Part shown: positions 16,622 through 29,046 of the stretch, in pieces
Layout of the letters: each line of letters starts with the position of its first letter
Numbering within the stretch: position 1 is the stretch's first letter
Source: RBG-16-66-20 sp036262835
GTDB lineage: Bacteria; Pseudomonadota; Gammaproteobacteria; Burkholderiales; SG8-39
Direction of reading: 5' to 3'
NCBI GenBank assembly: GCA_036262835.1
Contig: DATAID010000065.1
Coordinates: forward strand, 1-64,000
Length of the DNA: 64,000 nucleotides
Notes under the pieces: generated by a model
Seen by the model: the letters and a program-made list of their open reading frames with translations, nothing else
Databases searched by the model: none
Told to the model about the DNA's origin: nothing
Made by a program: the position numbers and the translations under genes

Positions 16622-17824
16622 ATGACCTTGAAGGGAAAGACGATTCTGCTCGGACTGACCGGCGGCATCGCGGCCTACAAGGCTGCGGAGCTGACGCGCC
16701 TGCTCGTCAAGGCGGGGGCGGACGTGCGCGTCGTCATGACCGAGGCGGCCACCCGGTTCATCACGCCGGTGACGCTGCAGGCCCTTTCCGGCCAGGCCGT
16801 ATGGACCGACCTCTGGGATCCGCGCGTGGAGGACAACATGGGGCATATCGAGCTCTCGCGCGATCGCGACCTCATCGTGGTCGCGCCGGCGAGCGCGGAT
16901 TTCCTCGCCAAGGTCGCCCACGGTTTCGCCGATGACCTGCTTTCGACCCTGGTGCTCGCGCGCCGCTGCGGGCTGATCGTCGCCCCGGCGATGAACGTGG
17001 AGATGTGGACTCAGCCGGCGACGCAGCGCAACGCGAAAATGCTGCGCGAGGACGGCGTGCTGATGTCGGGACCGGCCTCGGGCGGGCAGGCCTGTGGCGA
17101 GATGGGCATGGGCCGCATGAGCGAGCCCGCCGACGTGCTCAGGGACGTGGAGTTTTTTTTTCAGCCCAAAAAGGCCGAGGGACTCCTGCGCGGCCGGCGC
17201 GTCGTCGTCACCGCCGGGCCGACGGAAGAGCCGATTGACCCGGTGCGGGTCCTGACCAACACCAGTTCCGGAAAGATGGGCTATGCGGTCGCAACCGCGG
17301 CGCGCGAGGCGGGCGCGGAGGTCAAGCTGATCAGCGGTCCCGTGGCGCTGCCCACGCCGGCGGGGGTAGCGCGCGTCGACGTGCGAACCGCGCAGCAGAT
17401 GTTCGAGGCGGTGAAATCCGCCGTGAAGGGGAGCGATGTGTTCATCTCCGTCGCCGCGGTCGCCGACTGGCGCCTCAAGAAGCCCTTCGCGAACAAGATC
17501 AAGAAGGTGAACGGCCACCCGCCCACCCTCGAGTTCTCCGAGAACCCGGACATCCTCGCCTGGGTGGCGCAGCAGAAGAACCCGCCGTTCTGCGTGGGCT
17601 TCGCCGCCGAGAGCGAGAATCTCGCGGCGAACGCGAAGGCGAAGCTCGCGCGCAAGCGCATTCCGCTCATCGCCGCCAACCTCGCGCAGAAGGCGATGGG
17701 CGCCGACGAGAACGCGATCACGCTCTACGACCGCAAAGGCGCCCATTCGCTCGGGCGCGGGCCCAAGCTCGAGCTCGCGCGCAAGCTGGTCGCGCACGTC
17801 GCCGGTTCGCTGAAAAAGCGCTGA
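16622..17824 (+). CDS. coaBC: Bifunctional phosphopantothenoylcysteine decarboxylase/synthase
   Basis: Two steps of coenzyme A synthesis: condensation of 4-phosphopantothenate with cysteine (CoaB) and decarboxylation (CoaC). The 400-aa protein has the FMN-binding CoaC half with GITGGIAAYKA-like start (LTGGIAAYKA), the catalytic His in DNMGHIELSR, the PAMN motif in APAMNVEMW and substrate clamp SGGQACGEMGMGRM. The CoaB half begins near residue 190 with VTAGPTEEPIDPVR and has TNTSSGKMGYA. A run of nine T (17153-17161) encodes Phe residues at the junction. Divergent to radC with 45 bp between. Confidence 0.96.
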   Translation: MTLKGKTILLGLTGGIAAYKAAELTRLLVKAGADVRVVMTEAATRFITPVTLQALSGQAVWTDLWDPRVEDNMGHIELSRDRDLIVVAPASADFLAKVAHGFADDLLSTLVLARRCGLIVAPAMNVEMWTQPATQRNAKMLREDGVLMSGPASGGQACGEMGMGRMSEPADVLRDVEFFFQPKKAEGLLRGRRVVVTAGPTEEPIDPVRVLTNTSSGKMGYAVATAAREAGAEVKLISGPVALPTPAGVARVDVRTAQQMFEAVKSAVKGSDVFISVAAVADWRLKKPFANKIKKVNGHPPTLEFSENPDILAWVAQQKNPPFCVGFAAESENLAANAKAKLARKRIPLIAANLAQKAMGADENAITLYDRKGAHSLGRGPKLELARKLVAHVAGSLKKR

Positions 17825-17825
17825 A

Positions 17826-19091
17826 TCAGCCCAGGCTGTCGGCCCAGATGTTGCGCGCCCACGCCCAGGCGTAGGCGCCCTCGGCCGCGCTGCGCGCCGC
17901 CGAGATGCCGCCCGCGCCCTTCACCGGCGCGAGCGTGCCTTGAGCGGCGTCCCACTCGTGCACCGAGGAGACGCGGATCGCCTCCTTCTGCGACACGAAG
18001 CTGTAGCAGGTGTTGAGAACCTTGGGCGGCAGAGCGGGCCGCCCGCTCAGGCTTTCGATGATCGCCGCGGCCGCGATTTTGGCGTGGTTGTTCGCCATGC
18101 TGCCCGATTTCGGCATCGCCGGCGCCGCGAGCGTCGCGTCGCCGAGCACGTGCACGCCGGGCGCCGTTTTCGACTCCATCGTGCGCCAGTCGACGTCGCA
18201 CCAGCGGTTGCCCTTCGCGAGGGCGCCCGCCTGGCGCGCCACGCCGCCCGCGCGCTGCGGCGGGATGACGTTCAGCACGTCGCCCTGCACATCCTCGACC
18301 TCGAGCTTCACGGTCAAGGTCTTGCCATCCACCCCGATCGCGCGCGAGTTGCTCCGATACTCGACCATTCCCGGGTAGAGTTCCCGCCAGGCGGCCTTGA
18401 AGAGACCGGGCTTGGAAGCGACGTCGGGGTTCGCATCGAGCACGAGCACCTTGGCGCGCGGCTTGGCGCGCTTGAAGTAATCGGCCACGACGCTCGCGCG
18501 CTCGTAGGGGCCGGGCGGGCAGCGGAACGGCGTGGGCGGGATGGAGATGACGAAGACGCCGCCGTCGCGCATGCGCTCAAGCTGGCGGCGCAGCTCGATC
18601 GTCTGCGTGCCGGCGCGCCAGGCATGCAGCACGCGCCCCGCGTCCATCGCCGCCTCGTAGCCCTCGAGCTCGCCCACGTCGATGTCGACGCCGGGCGAGA
18701 GGACGAGCCGCTCCCAGGAGATCTCGCCGCCCCGCTCCAGGCGCACCACTTTTTTCGCGGCATCGACGCGGGTGACCTCGTCGTTCACCACCAGCACGCC
18801 GTGGCGCCGCAAGCCGTCGTAGCCGACGCGGATGTCGTCCATTCCGTTGAAGCCGGCAACGACCAGGTTGGACAGCGGGCAGGAGGTGAACACGTTGGCC
18901 CGCTCGATGAGAACCACTTCCAGCGCGGGGTCCCAGAGGCGCAGGTACTTGGCCGCCGTCGCGCCGCCGAAGCCGCCCCCGACGACGACCACGCGTGCCC
19001 TGTACGAGCTGCCCGCGCAGCCGGTGAGCGCAGCGAGCTCGCTCGCTCCTGCGGTTGCGGCGGCCAGCTTGAGGAAATCCCGCCGCCTCAT
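17826..19091 (-). CDS. fccB: Flavocytochrome c sulfide dehydrogenase, flavoprotein subunit
   Basis: Periplasmic FAD protein that oxidises sulfide. 421 aa with a Tat signal (RRRDFLKL at residues 2-9), the dinucleotide fold VVVGGGFGGATAAKYL near 34, the redox cysteine in FTSCPLSNLVVAGF near 70 and the second in LNTCYSFVSQKEA near 361, and an ADANPDVASKPGLF-like segment typical of FccB. Both cysteines that form the disulfide next to FAD are present. Its ATG overlaps the stop of the cytochrome gene. Symbol by family; SoxF is an equivalent name. Confidence 0.87.
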   Translation of the reverse strand: MRRRDFLKLAAATAGASELAALTGCAGSSYRARVVVVGGGFGGATAAKYLRLWDPALEVVLIERANVFTSCPLSNLVVAGFNGMDDIRVGYDGLRRHGVLVVNDEVTRVDAAKKVVRLERGGEISWERLVLSPGVDIDVGELEGYEAAMDAGRVLHAWRAGTQTIELRRQLERMRDGGVFVISIPPTPFRCPPGPYERASVVADYFKRAKPRAKVLVLDANPDVASKPGLFKAAWRELYPGMVEYRSNSRAIGVDGKTLTVKLEVEDVQGDVLNVIPPQRAGGVARQAGALAKGNRWCDVDWRTMESKTAPGVHVLGDATLAAPAMPKSGSMANNHAKIAAAAIIESLSGRPALPPKVLNTCYSFVSQKEAIRVSSVHEWDAAQGTLAPVKGAGGISAARSAAEGAYAWAWARNIWADSLG

Positions 19092-19396
19092 CGCCTTTGC
19101 GCGGCGAACCAGGCGGCGAGCTGCTCGATCTGCGCGTCGCTGTAGCCCTTGGCGAGCTGCTGCATGACGGTGGAGGGCCGCTTGCCGTCGCGGAACGCGC
19201 GCATCTGCTCGATGAGATAGCCGCGCTCGAGACCGGCGAGCGGGGCAAAGCCGCCATCCTTCACCGCGCGTCCCTCGGTGCCGTGGCAGATGGCGCAGCC
19301 GGCCGCGAGGTTGCGGGCCCGCGTGTCCTGCGCGAGCGCGGGCCCGGCGGCGATCGCATGCGCGAGACAACCCGCAGCGAACAGCACTGCTCTCAA
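19088..19396 (-). CDS. Small monohaem cytochrome c, partner of the flavoprotein
   Basis: 102-aa periplasmic cytochrome with a signal peptide (to about residue 22, ALAQ) and one haem site CAICH near residue 34; the axial Met is probably in the segment STVMQQLAKGYSD near 76. It corresponds to the FccA/SoxE subunit but with one haem rather than two. The start is a TTG preceded by GGGAGG, which gives the signal peptide. It begins 19 bases after the clpA stop on the same strand, so it may ride on the clpSA transcript. Confidence 0.85.
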   Translation of the reverse strand: MRAVLFAAGCLAHAIAAGPALAQDTRARNLAAGCAICHGTEGRAVKDGGFAPLAGLERGYLIEQMRAFRDGKRPSTVMQQLAKGYSDAQIEQLAAWFAAQRR

Positions 19397-19415
19397 GAAA
19401 CCTCCCTGAGGCCGC

Positions 19416-21701
<2,286 letters not shown>

Positions 21702-21717
21702 CTCAAGATTCCTTTAC

Positions 21718-22020
21718 CTACGTTTCCTCCATTACGCATTGCAGCGGGTGCTGGTGCTTGCGCGAGTACGATGCCACCAGCTCCACTTTCGTCGAGGCCA
21801 CATCGCGAGGATACACGCCGCAGACCCCGATGCCTTCGCGATGCACTTTGAGCATGACCTGGGTGGCGCGTTCCCTCGTCATGGAAAAAAACTTCTGCAG
21901 CACCACGACCACGAATTCCATCGGCGTGTAATCGTCGTTTAGCAGCATGACCTTGAACATCGGCGGCGGCTTGAGCTTCGCCTTCTTCGCCTCGAGTACC
22001 GCGTCGTCCCTTTGCTGCAT
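21718..22020 (-). CDS. clpS: ATP-dependent Clp protease adaptor ClpS
   Basis: 100-aa N-end-rule adaptor that hands substrates to ClpA. It has the signature VMLLNDDYTPMEFVV (N-degron pocket residues N and D) near residue 24, followed by HREGIGVCGVYPRDVA-like segment. The N-terminal 20 residues are flexible and lysine-rich as in the family. Upstream of clpA, the usual order. Confidence 0.97.
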   Translation of the reverse strand: MQQRDDAVLEAKKAKLKPPPMFKVMLLNDDYTPMEFVVVVLQKFFSMTRERATQVMLKVHREGIGVCGVYPRDVASTKVELVASYSRKHQHPLQCVMEET

Positions 22021-22049
22021 GGAACATCCGTGTCGTCCGGTCCGTTTCT

Positions 22050-22078
22050 ATCCTAATCAATGCAAAGGGCGAGCGCAA
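22050..22078 (-). promoter_or_regulatory. Candidate promoter of clpS-clpA
   Basis: On the reverse strand TTGCGC (22073-22078) and TAGGAT (22050-22055) are 17 bp apart, about 30 bases upstream of clpS. Confidence 0.5.
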
Positions 22079-22136
22079 ACCCCACAACAGACTAGAACGC
22101 GCGACTTTTCGCACGGATGACGCAGGGGGATGCCCC

Positions 22137-22165
22137 TTGACGGAGTGCGGGAACGCGCGTAAAAG
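22137..22165 (+). promoter_or_regulatory. Candidate promoter and long leader of the cold-shock gene
   Basis: TTGACG (22137-22142) and TAAAAG (22160-22165) are 17 bp apart. The predicted start near 22172 leaves an untranslated leader of about 125 bases before the ATG, comparable to the long thermosensitive leaders of cspA-type genes. Confidence 0.5.
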
Positions 22166-22298
22166 CCGCCGAATGTTTGGATTCAGGCTGTCTGTTTCGC
22201 CATCGTCGGGCGGCGGGGTCGTGAGTTTCAAGCATGGCCCGGGCGGCAGCCGTTTTCGCAGCCCGGAATCGATCAACCAGGGAGAGAGGGGCAGTTCG

Positions 22299-22502
22299 AT
22301 GGCTACAGGCACCGTGAAGTGGTTCAACGACGCGAAAGGCTACGGGTTCATCACGCCGGATGACGGCAGCGAGGACCTGTTTGCGCATTTCTCGGCGATC
22401 AACATGCAGGGCTTCAAGACGCTCAAGGAAGGCCAGAAGGTGAGCTTCGACGTGGTGCAGGGTCCGAAGGGCAAGCAGGCGTCCAACATCCAAAAATCCT
22501 GA
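22299..22502 (+). CDS. cspA: Cold-shock protein (CspA family)
   Basis: 67-aa OB-fold RNA/DNA chaperone with the RNP motifs KGYGFITPDD and DLFAHFSAI. Start ATG at 22299 (MATGTVKWFNDAKGYGF) is preceded by GGGAGAGAGG; the frame stays open further upstream but that part is leader. Single-gene unit ended by a strong terminator. The symbol denotes the family, the exact paralogue being uncertain. Confidence 0.95.
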   Translation: MATGTVKWFNDAKGYGFITPDDGSEDLFAHFSAINMQGFKTLKEGQKVSFDVVQGPKGKQASNIQKS

Positions 22503-22518
22503 AACGGGCGCGTGAATA

Positions 22519-22545
22519 AAAAAGCCGCCTTCGGGCGGCTTTTTT
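22519..22545. terminator. Bidirectional terminator between cspA and icd
   Basis: Stem AAGCCGCC/GGCGGCTT with a TTCG tetraloop, A-run on the left and T-run on the right, in the convergent gap. Confidence 0.92.
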
Positions 22546-22555
22546 ATTTCCTGCT

Positions 22556-24790
<2,235 letters not shown>

Positions 24791-24825
24791 GGAAATGCCT
24801 TTGCAGTTACGGTTTGGCGCGAATT

Positions 24826-25944
24826 TTATAAGAGCTTGAGGTCGAAAGCCCGTTCGACGAGCCAGATCGCCGCCACGAGCGCGATCGCGACCGATCCGCC
24901 GGTGAAGAGCAGCCGCCGGTAGAGCCAGGTGCCGCGCAGCGCGTAGGCGGCGGGCAGGAACCCGCTCACGATCGCGAGCTGGCCGGCTTCCACGCCGAGG
25001 TTGAAGCCCACCAGCGCGAGCAGCAGCGCGCCCTGCGGCAGGCCGAGGTCCTGCAGCACGCTCGCGAAGCCGAAGCCGTGGACGAGGCCGAAGCCGAAGG
25101 CGACGGCCCAGCGCCTCGCGAACACCACCGGCCAGAGGTTGTTGAGCGCCGCGAGCAGCACCGAGAGTGCGATCGCCGATTCGACCAGGCGCGAGGGCAG
25201 CGAGATCACCGAGAGCGCCGCGAGCGAAAGGGTGATCGAGTGAGCCACGGTGAACGAGGTGACGACCTTGAAGACGTCCCAGAACACGTCGCGAAAGCCT
25301 CGGGCGGCTTGCCATTCCTTGCCTGAAAAAAGCAGGACGGCGGGAAGAAGGAGCGAAAGCAGGAAAAGCACGTGGTCGATCCCGTCCCAGATGTGCTTGA
25401 TGCCTTCCTTCAGGTAGTCGAGGAACTGATCGAGCGCCGAGACCTCGCCCGCGCGAAAGGCGAGCTGGGGTTTTTCCGGCGAGAGCACGCCCGTCTGTGC
25501 GGAGCCGCCCGCGCGCTCGAAGCGCACGAGCCCCCGGTGCGTCGGGTCGAGGTCGAAGAAAAGGCGGTAGCCGATCCCGATCGAGCCGGCCGGGCGCGCG
25601 CTGCAGTCGGCGGCGATCCGAAGCACCGCATAGGCGCCGTCGCTGTGCTCGTCGACCAGAAGATCGGTCGCCGAGAGGACGCACGGCTTTTCACCGGAAG
25701 AAATCGTCAGACGGGAAAGCGCATACGCTTCCAGCTCCCTGCGCTTCGCCTTGAGCTCGCCCCAGGTGATCTCGCCGTTGCCGTCGGCATCCAGGCCGAT
25801 CGCGAACTCAAGGTCGCGGAGCGCGATGTCCCACTGCAGGCGCGCCGCGGCGCCGTCCACGTGCAGTGCGAGGAAGCTGTCGCTCGGTTTGTGGGCGTGG
25901 ACCGGCAGGGCAAGAAAGACCAGCAGGAAGGCAATGAACTTCAC
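24826..25944 (-). CDS. HupE/UreJ-like membrane protein with an EF-hand
   Basis: 372-aa protein with a signal peptide (1-17, HAH), a periplasmic domain of about 160 residues, and seven hydrophobic segments from about residue 190 on that contain the HupE/UreJ_2 pattern HIWDGIDHVLFLLSLLLP and FGFGLVHGFGFASVL. The periplasmic part includes DADGNGEITWGEL (residues 52-64), a canonical calcium-binding EF-hand loop. HupE/UreJ proteins are linked to nickel or cobalt uptake, but this branch is uncharacterised. Its ATG overlaps the TPR gene stop. Confidence 0.83.
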   Translation of the reverse strand: MKFIAFLLVFLALPVHAHKPSDSFLALHVDGAAARLQWDIALRDLEFAIGLDADGNGEITWGELKAKRRELEAYALSRLTISSGEKPCVLSATDLLVDEHSDGAYAVLRIAADCSARPAGSIGIGYRLFFDLDPTHRGLVRFERAGGSAQTGVLSPEKPQLAFRAGEVSALDQFLDYLKEGIKHIWDGIDHVLFLLSLLLPAVLLFSGKEWQAARGFRDVFWDVFKVVTSFTVAHSITLSLAALSVISLPSRLVESAIALSVLLAALNNLWPVVFARRWAVAFGFGLVHGFGFASVLQDLGLPQGALLLALVGFNLGVEAGQLAIVSGFLPAAYALRGTWLYRRLLFTGGSVAIALVAAIWLVERAFDLKLL

Positions 25945-27176
25945 TTCATGCCTTTCAGCTTCCCCGCCACTTCGCGAATGCGCGTGCCCTCGAATCCTGT
26001 TTCATCCAGCCACTTCAAGGCGGGCGCGGCGGCCGCGGGCTCGCGCGCCGCAAGCGCGGCCTCGAGCAGGACGAGCGCATCGCGCGGCTCGCGCTGCGTC
26101 TGGTAGTTTTCGGCCGCGGCGGCGAGCGCGGCGGGCGCGTCGCCCTTCAGGTCGAGCAGATAGCGGGCCTCTTCCTGCAAGTGCAGCCGCTCGCCGCGCA
26201 GGCTGGCCTCGGCGAAGCGCTCGCCGAGCGTGCGCGTGTGCCCGGCCGCTTCCGGCAGGCCAAGGGCGCGCTCGGCGAGCGCGAGCCGCAGCAGCAGGGT
26301 GTCCGAGCGCACCCAGCGCTTGAGCAGGGCCGCGACTTCGCCGGCGCGCTTTTGCTCGAGCAGGAAGTCGGCGTAGGCGGCGAGCAGGAAGTTGTCGTCG
26401 AGGCCGAGCGCGAGCGCGGCGCGGAAATGCCGGTCCGCGGTCGCAGGATCGCCGTAGCGCCACGCCATCTCGGCCAGCCGCGTGAGCACCCAGACCTGGA
26501 ATTCCGGGGGAACGTCGGATCTCGCGGCGAGCGCGGCGGCGAGCCGCTCGTGCGCGCGGCGCGCCTGGCCGGTCGTTGCCTCGATGTAAGCCGCGCACGC
26601 GGTGGCATGAAGCGCCGTCGAGTGCTCGGCGAGACGCTCGCATTCGCGCCGCGCGCCGGCATAGTCGGCGCGCACCATGAGGATTGCGGCGCGCCAGGCG
26701 AGCGCTTCCGTGTTCGCCGGATCCGAAGAGAGCGCAAGATCGAAATCGACGAGGCCGCGATCGAAGTCGTGCCGGTACTGGCGCAGCAGCCCCTGCAGGA
26801 CGAGGAGCTCGGCCGGCGTCGAGGCCGTCTCGGGCCAGCGGCGAAGCACGGCTTCGGCATAGCCGACGTAGCGAGGATCGCCTTCGGCCATCGCCAGCTC
26901 GAAATAGCGGCGCGCGAGCCGCGCGGCCGCATCGACGCTTTCGGGGGCTGCGCTTGCCGCTGCCCGGAGGCGCTTGAGTTCCGCCGCGGCCGGATCGGCG
27001 GCCTTGCTCGGCAGCCGCTCGAGGACGATCGAATCATCTTTTGGAAGCTGCGGCGCGGCGGCGACGGACAGGGCGCCGACAACGCCGGCCGCCGCAACAA
27101 ACCCTTTGAAAAGCAGGCCAACCCCCGGGGAAAAACATTGCTGCAAAAACAGCAGCTTACCACGGTTTGATGGCAA
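25941..27176 (-). CDS. Exported tetratricopeptide-repeat protein
   Basis: 411-aa alanine- and arginine-rich helical protein with a hydrophobic signal region (about residues 22-42) and several TPR-like helix pairs, for example RRYFELAMAEGDPRYVGYAEAVL split around residue 100 and LALSSDPANTEALAWRAAILM near 150. Shine-Dalgarno AAAGGAG precedes the ATG at 27176. Stop overlaps the HupE-like start, so the pair is probably cotranscribed and may work together at the membrane, for instance in assembly or metal handling. Function unknown. Confidence 0.75.
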   Translation of the reverse strand: MPSNRGKLLFLQQCFSPGVGLLFKGFVAAAGVVGALSVAAAPQLPKDDSIVLERLPSKAADPAAAELKRLRAAASAAPESVDAAARLARRYFELAMAEGDPRYVGYAEAVLRRWPETASTPAELLVLQGLLRQYRHDFDRGLVDFDLALSSDPANTEALAWRAAILMVRADYAGARRECERLAEHSTALHATACAAYIEATTGQARRAHERLAAALAARSDVPPEFQVWVLTRLAEMAWRYGDPATADRHFRAALALGLDDNFLLAAYADFLLEQKRAGEVAALLKRWVRSDTLLLRLALAERALGLPEAAGHTRTLGERFAEASLRGERLHLQEEARYLLDLKGDAPAALAAAAENYQTQREPRDALVLLEAALAAREPAAAAPALKWLDETGFEGTRIREVAGKLKGMK

Positions 27177-27195
27177 TTCTCCTTTTGTCTACAAT
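27167..27195 (+). promoter_or_regulatory. Promoter of the lysine-rich mini-protein gene
   Basis: TTGATG (27167-27172) and TACAAT (27190-27195), 17 bp apart. The start near 27202 gives a 134-base leader with several GC-rich inverted segments before the ATG at 27336. The -35 overlaps the start region of the divergent TPR gene. Confidence 0.6.
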
Positions 27196-27335
27196 GAGTT
27201 GCGTGGGGAGGTCCCACAGGGAGGGTGGCCTCAGACAGGTCAACCGTTCGCGGCGCCGCGCGTTCTTCGTCGCGGGGCAATGGCGGCAACTCGTAACGTC
27301 ACCCCGTTTTTCATACCAATACCAGGAGAGAGAAG

Positions 27336-27506
27336 ATGACCAAGCTGCTGTCGATGATCATGGCCGCCATGTTCGCGGTCGTTAGCGTGAACGCCGTCGC
27401 TGCGTCCCACACCGGGGGCGGAAAAGACAAGATGGAGAAGAAGAGCGACAAGAAAGGCGGCAAGAAGTCCGACAAGAAGATGGACAAGAAGAGCGACAAG
27501 AAGTAA
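27336..27506 (+). CDS. Small secreted lysine-rich protein
   Basis: 56-aa protein with a signal peptide (residues 1-23, ending AVAAS) and a highly charged mature part of some 33 residues made of KKSDKK/KKMDKK-like repeats, with about half lysine and no Cys, Trp or aromatic residue. Shine-Dalgarno AGGAGAG lies 7 bases before the ATG. It has its own promoter and a near-perfect terminator, so it is an autonomous unit. Similar small Lys-rich exported proteins are known in betaproteobacteria without assigned role; binding of nucleic acid, anionic polymer or metal is only a guess. Confidence 0.72.
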   Translation: MTKLLSMIMAAMFAVVSVNAVAASHTGGGKDKMEKKSDKKGGKKSDKKMDKKSDKK

Positions 27507-27520
27507 TCGTCTTCGCTCGA

Positions 27521-27551
27521 AGAAAAGGCAGGGTCAGACCCTGCCTTTTCT
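27521..27551 (+). terminator. Rho-independent terminator after the mini-protein
   Basis: A perfect 14-bp stem (agaaaaggcagggt with its complement) closed by a CAG triloop and followed by TTTTTC. It ends 9 bases before the DUF192 ATG, which has no visible Shine-Dalgarno, so DUF192 may need its own upstream signal or read-through. Confidence 0.92.
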
Positions 27552-27560
27552 TTTTCTGCC

Positions 27561-27992
27561 ATGCGCTTCCTCCTTGCCCTGACTTTCGCGTTCGCCGCCC
27601 TGGCCGCGGGCGCGCAGCAGCTTCCCGTCGCCGATCTCTCGATCGGCATGCACCTCATCCACGCCGAGGTCGCCGACAGCCCGGGCAGCCGCATGCAGGG
27701 GCTCATGTACCGCGAATCGATGCCCACGAGCGCCGGCATGGTGTTTGTGTTCGAGGAAAACGCGCTGCACTGCATGTGGATGAAGAACACGCTGCTGCCT
27801 CTATCAGTCGCGTTCATCGACGAGGCGGGCGCGATCATCAACATCGCCGACATGCAGCCGAAGAGCGAGCAGACTCATTGCGCGGCAAAACCCGCGCGCT
27901 TCGCGCTCGAGATGAACAAGGGCTGGTTCGCCCAGCGCGGCATCAAGGCCGGCGCGAAGCTGCGCGGCCTGGAGAAGCTCAAGCCCCGCTAG
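27561..27992 (+). CDS. DUF192 family exported protein
   Basis: 143-aa protein with a signal peptide (1-18, AGAQQ) and a complete DUF192 domain with MQGLMYRESMPTSAGMVFVF and the hallmark MWMKNTLLPLSVAFIDEAG; a beta-barrel of unknown function. One Cys is in the segment ALHCMWMKN. It converges directly with the His-rich transporter, the two stop codons being adjacent. Start ATG lacks a Shine-Dalgarno. Confidence 0.86.
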   Translation: MRFLLALTFAFAALAAGAQQLPVADLSIGMHLIHAEVADSPGSRMQGLMYRESMPTSAGMVFVFEENALHCMWMKNTLLPLSVAFIDEAGAIINIADMQPKSEQTHCAAKPARFALEMNKGWFAQRGIKAGAKLRGLEKLKPR

Positions 27993-29036
27993 CTAGTGCG
28001 AGTGCCGGTGGTGGATGTCCGGATAGTGCGGGTGCCGGTGCACCATCCGCTCGTGCCGGTGCCGATGCGCGTGCGGCTCCGCGCCGTCCCAGTCGAAGTC
28101 GTGTTCGTGGCGGTGGTGCTCGTCATGGACATGACTGTGCGCGTGCTCGAGCGGCTCGTGCGTATGCTCGTGGATGTGCCGCTCGCTTGCGTGCAGCCAC
28201 ACGCCCGCCGCCATGAGCGGCAGGGCGAGCCAGAAAGTCCACGCGGGCGCTTCGCCCAGCACCGCGAGCGCGAGCACGACGCCGGCGAAGGGCGCGGTCG
28301 AGAAGTAGGCGCCGGTGCGCGCCGCACCCAGCTCGCGCAAGGCGATCACGAAGAGCACCAGGCTCGCGCCATAGCCAAGCAGGCCGATCAGCGCCGCGCC
28401 GGCCGCCTGCAGCGGCGAGGGCAGCGGCGCGGCCGAGAGCGCGGCGATGCCGAGGTTGATCGCTCCCGCCACGAGTCCCTTGAGCGCGGCGATCGTGACG
28501 GGATCGCCCGCCGATACCTTGCGCGTGAGATTGTTGTCGATCGCCCAGGCGAGGCAGGCGAGAGCGACGAGGAGCCCGCCGCCGCTCAGTCCGCCGAGCG
28601 CGCCCGGCTCGAAGGCGGCGAGGCCGCCTGCAGCCAGGATGAGTGCCATGCCGAGCGCGATGCGGCGATCGAAATTCTCGCCGAACACGAACCAGGCGAT
28701 GAGCGCCGTGAACACGCCTTCCAGGTTGAGCAGCAGCGATGCGGTGGACGAGGCCGTTGCGGCGAGGCCGAGCATCAGGAGAACCGGGGCGACGATGCCG
28801 CCAAAGAGCACGGCGCCCGCGAGCCACGGCAGATCGGCCCGCGCGATGCTTGCGCCGCGCCCGCTCCTTAGCGCGATCCAGAGCGCAAGGCCGAGGCCGC
28901 TTCCCGCGTAGAGGAGGCCGGCAAGGAGAAAGGCCGGCAGGTCGCCGGCGAGCACCTTCGCCGCCGGCGTGCTTGCACCGAAAAGCAGAGCCGCCCCGAG
29001 CGCGCCGGCGATGGCGCGCCGAGGGGAGGCCGGCAT
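27993..29036 (-). CDS. EamA/DMT transporter with His-rich cytoplasmic tail
   Basis: 347-aa inner-membrane transporter with two EamA repeats (about ten helices, residues 1-280) followed by a C-terminal tail of about 66 residues in which I count 24 histidines, in motifs such as HEHTHEPLEHAHSHVHDEHH and ending PDIHHRHSH. The tail should bind divalent metal, suggesting nickel, cobalt or zinc efflux or metal sensing, though substrate is inferred. It is downstream of the PuuD-like gene by 10 bases and probably part of that operon. Confidence 0.85.
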   Translation of the reverse strand: MPASPRRAIAGALGAALLFGASTPAAKVLAGDLPAFLLAGLLYAGSGLGLALWIALRSGRGASIARADLPWLAGAVLFGGIVAPVLLMLGLAATASSTASLLLNLEGVFTALIAWFVFGENFDRRIALGMALILAAGGLAAFEPGALGGLSGGGLLVALACLAWAIDNNLTRKVSAGDPVTIAALKGLVAGAINLGIAALSAAPLPSPLQAAGAALIGLLGYGASLVLFVIALRELGAARTGAYFSTAPFAGVVLALAVLGEAPAWTFWLALPLMAAGVWLHASERHIHEHTHEPLEHAHSHVHDEHHRHEHDFDWDGAEPHAHRHRHERMVHRHPHYPDIHHRHSH

Positions 29037-29046
29037 GAAAGGACGG

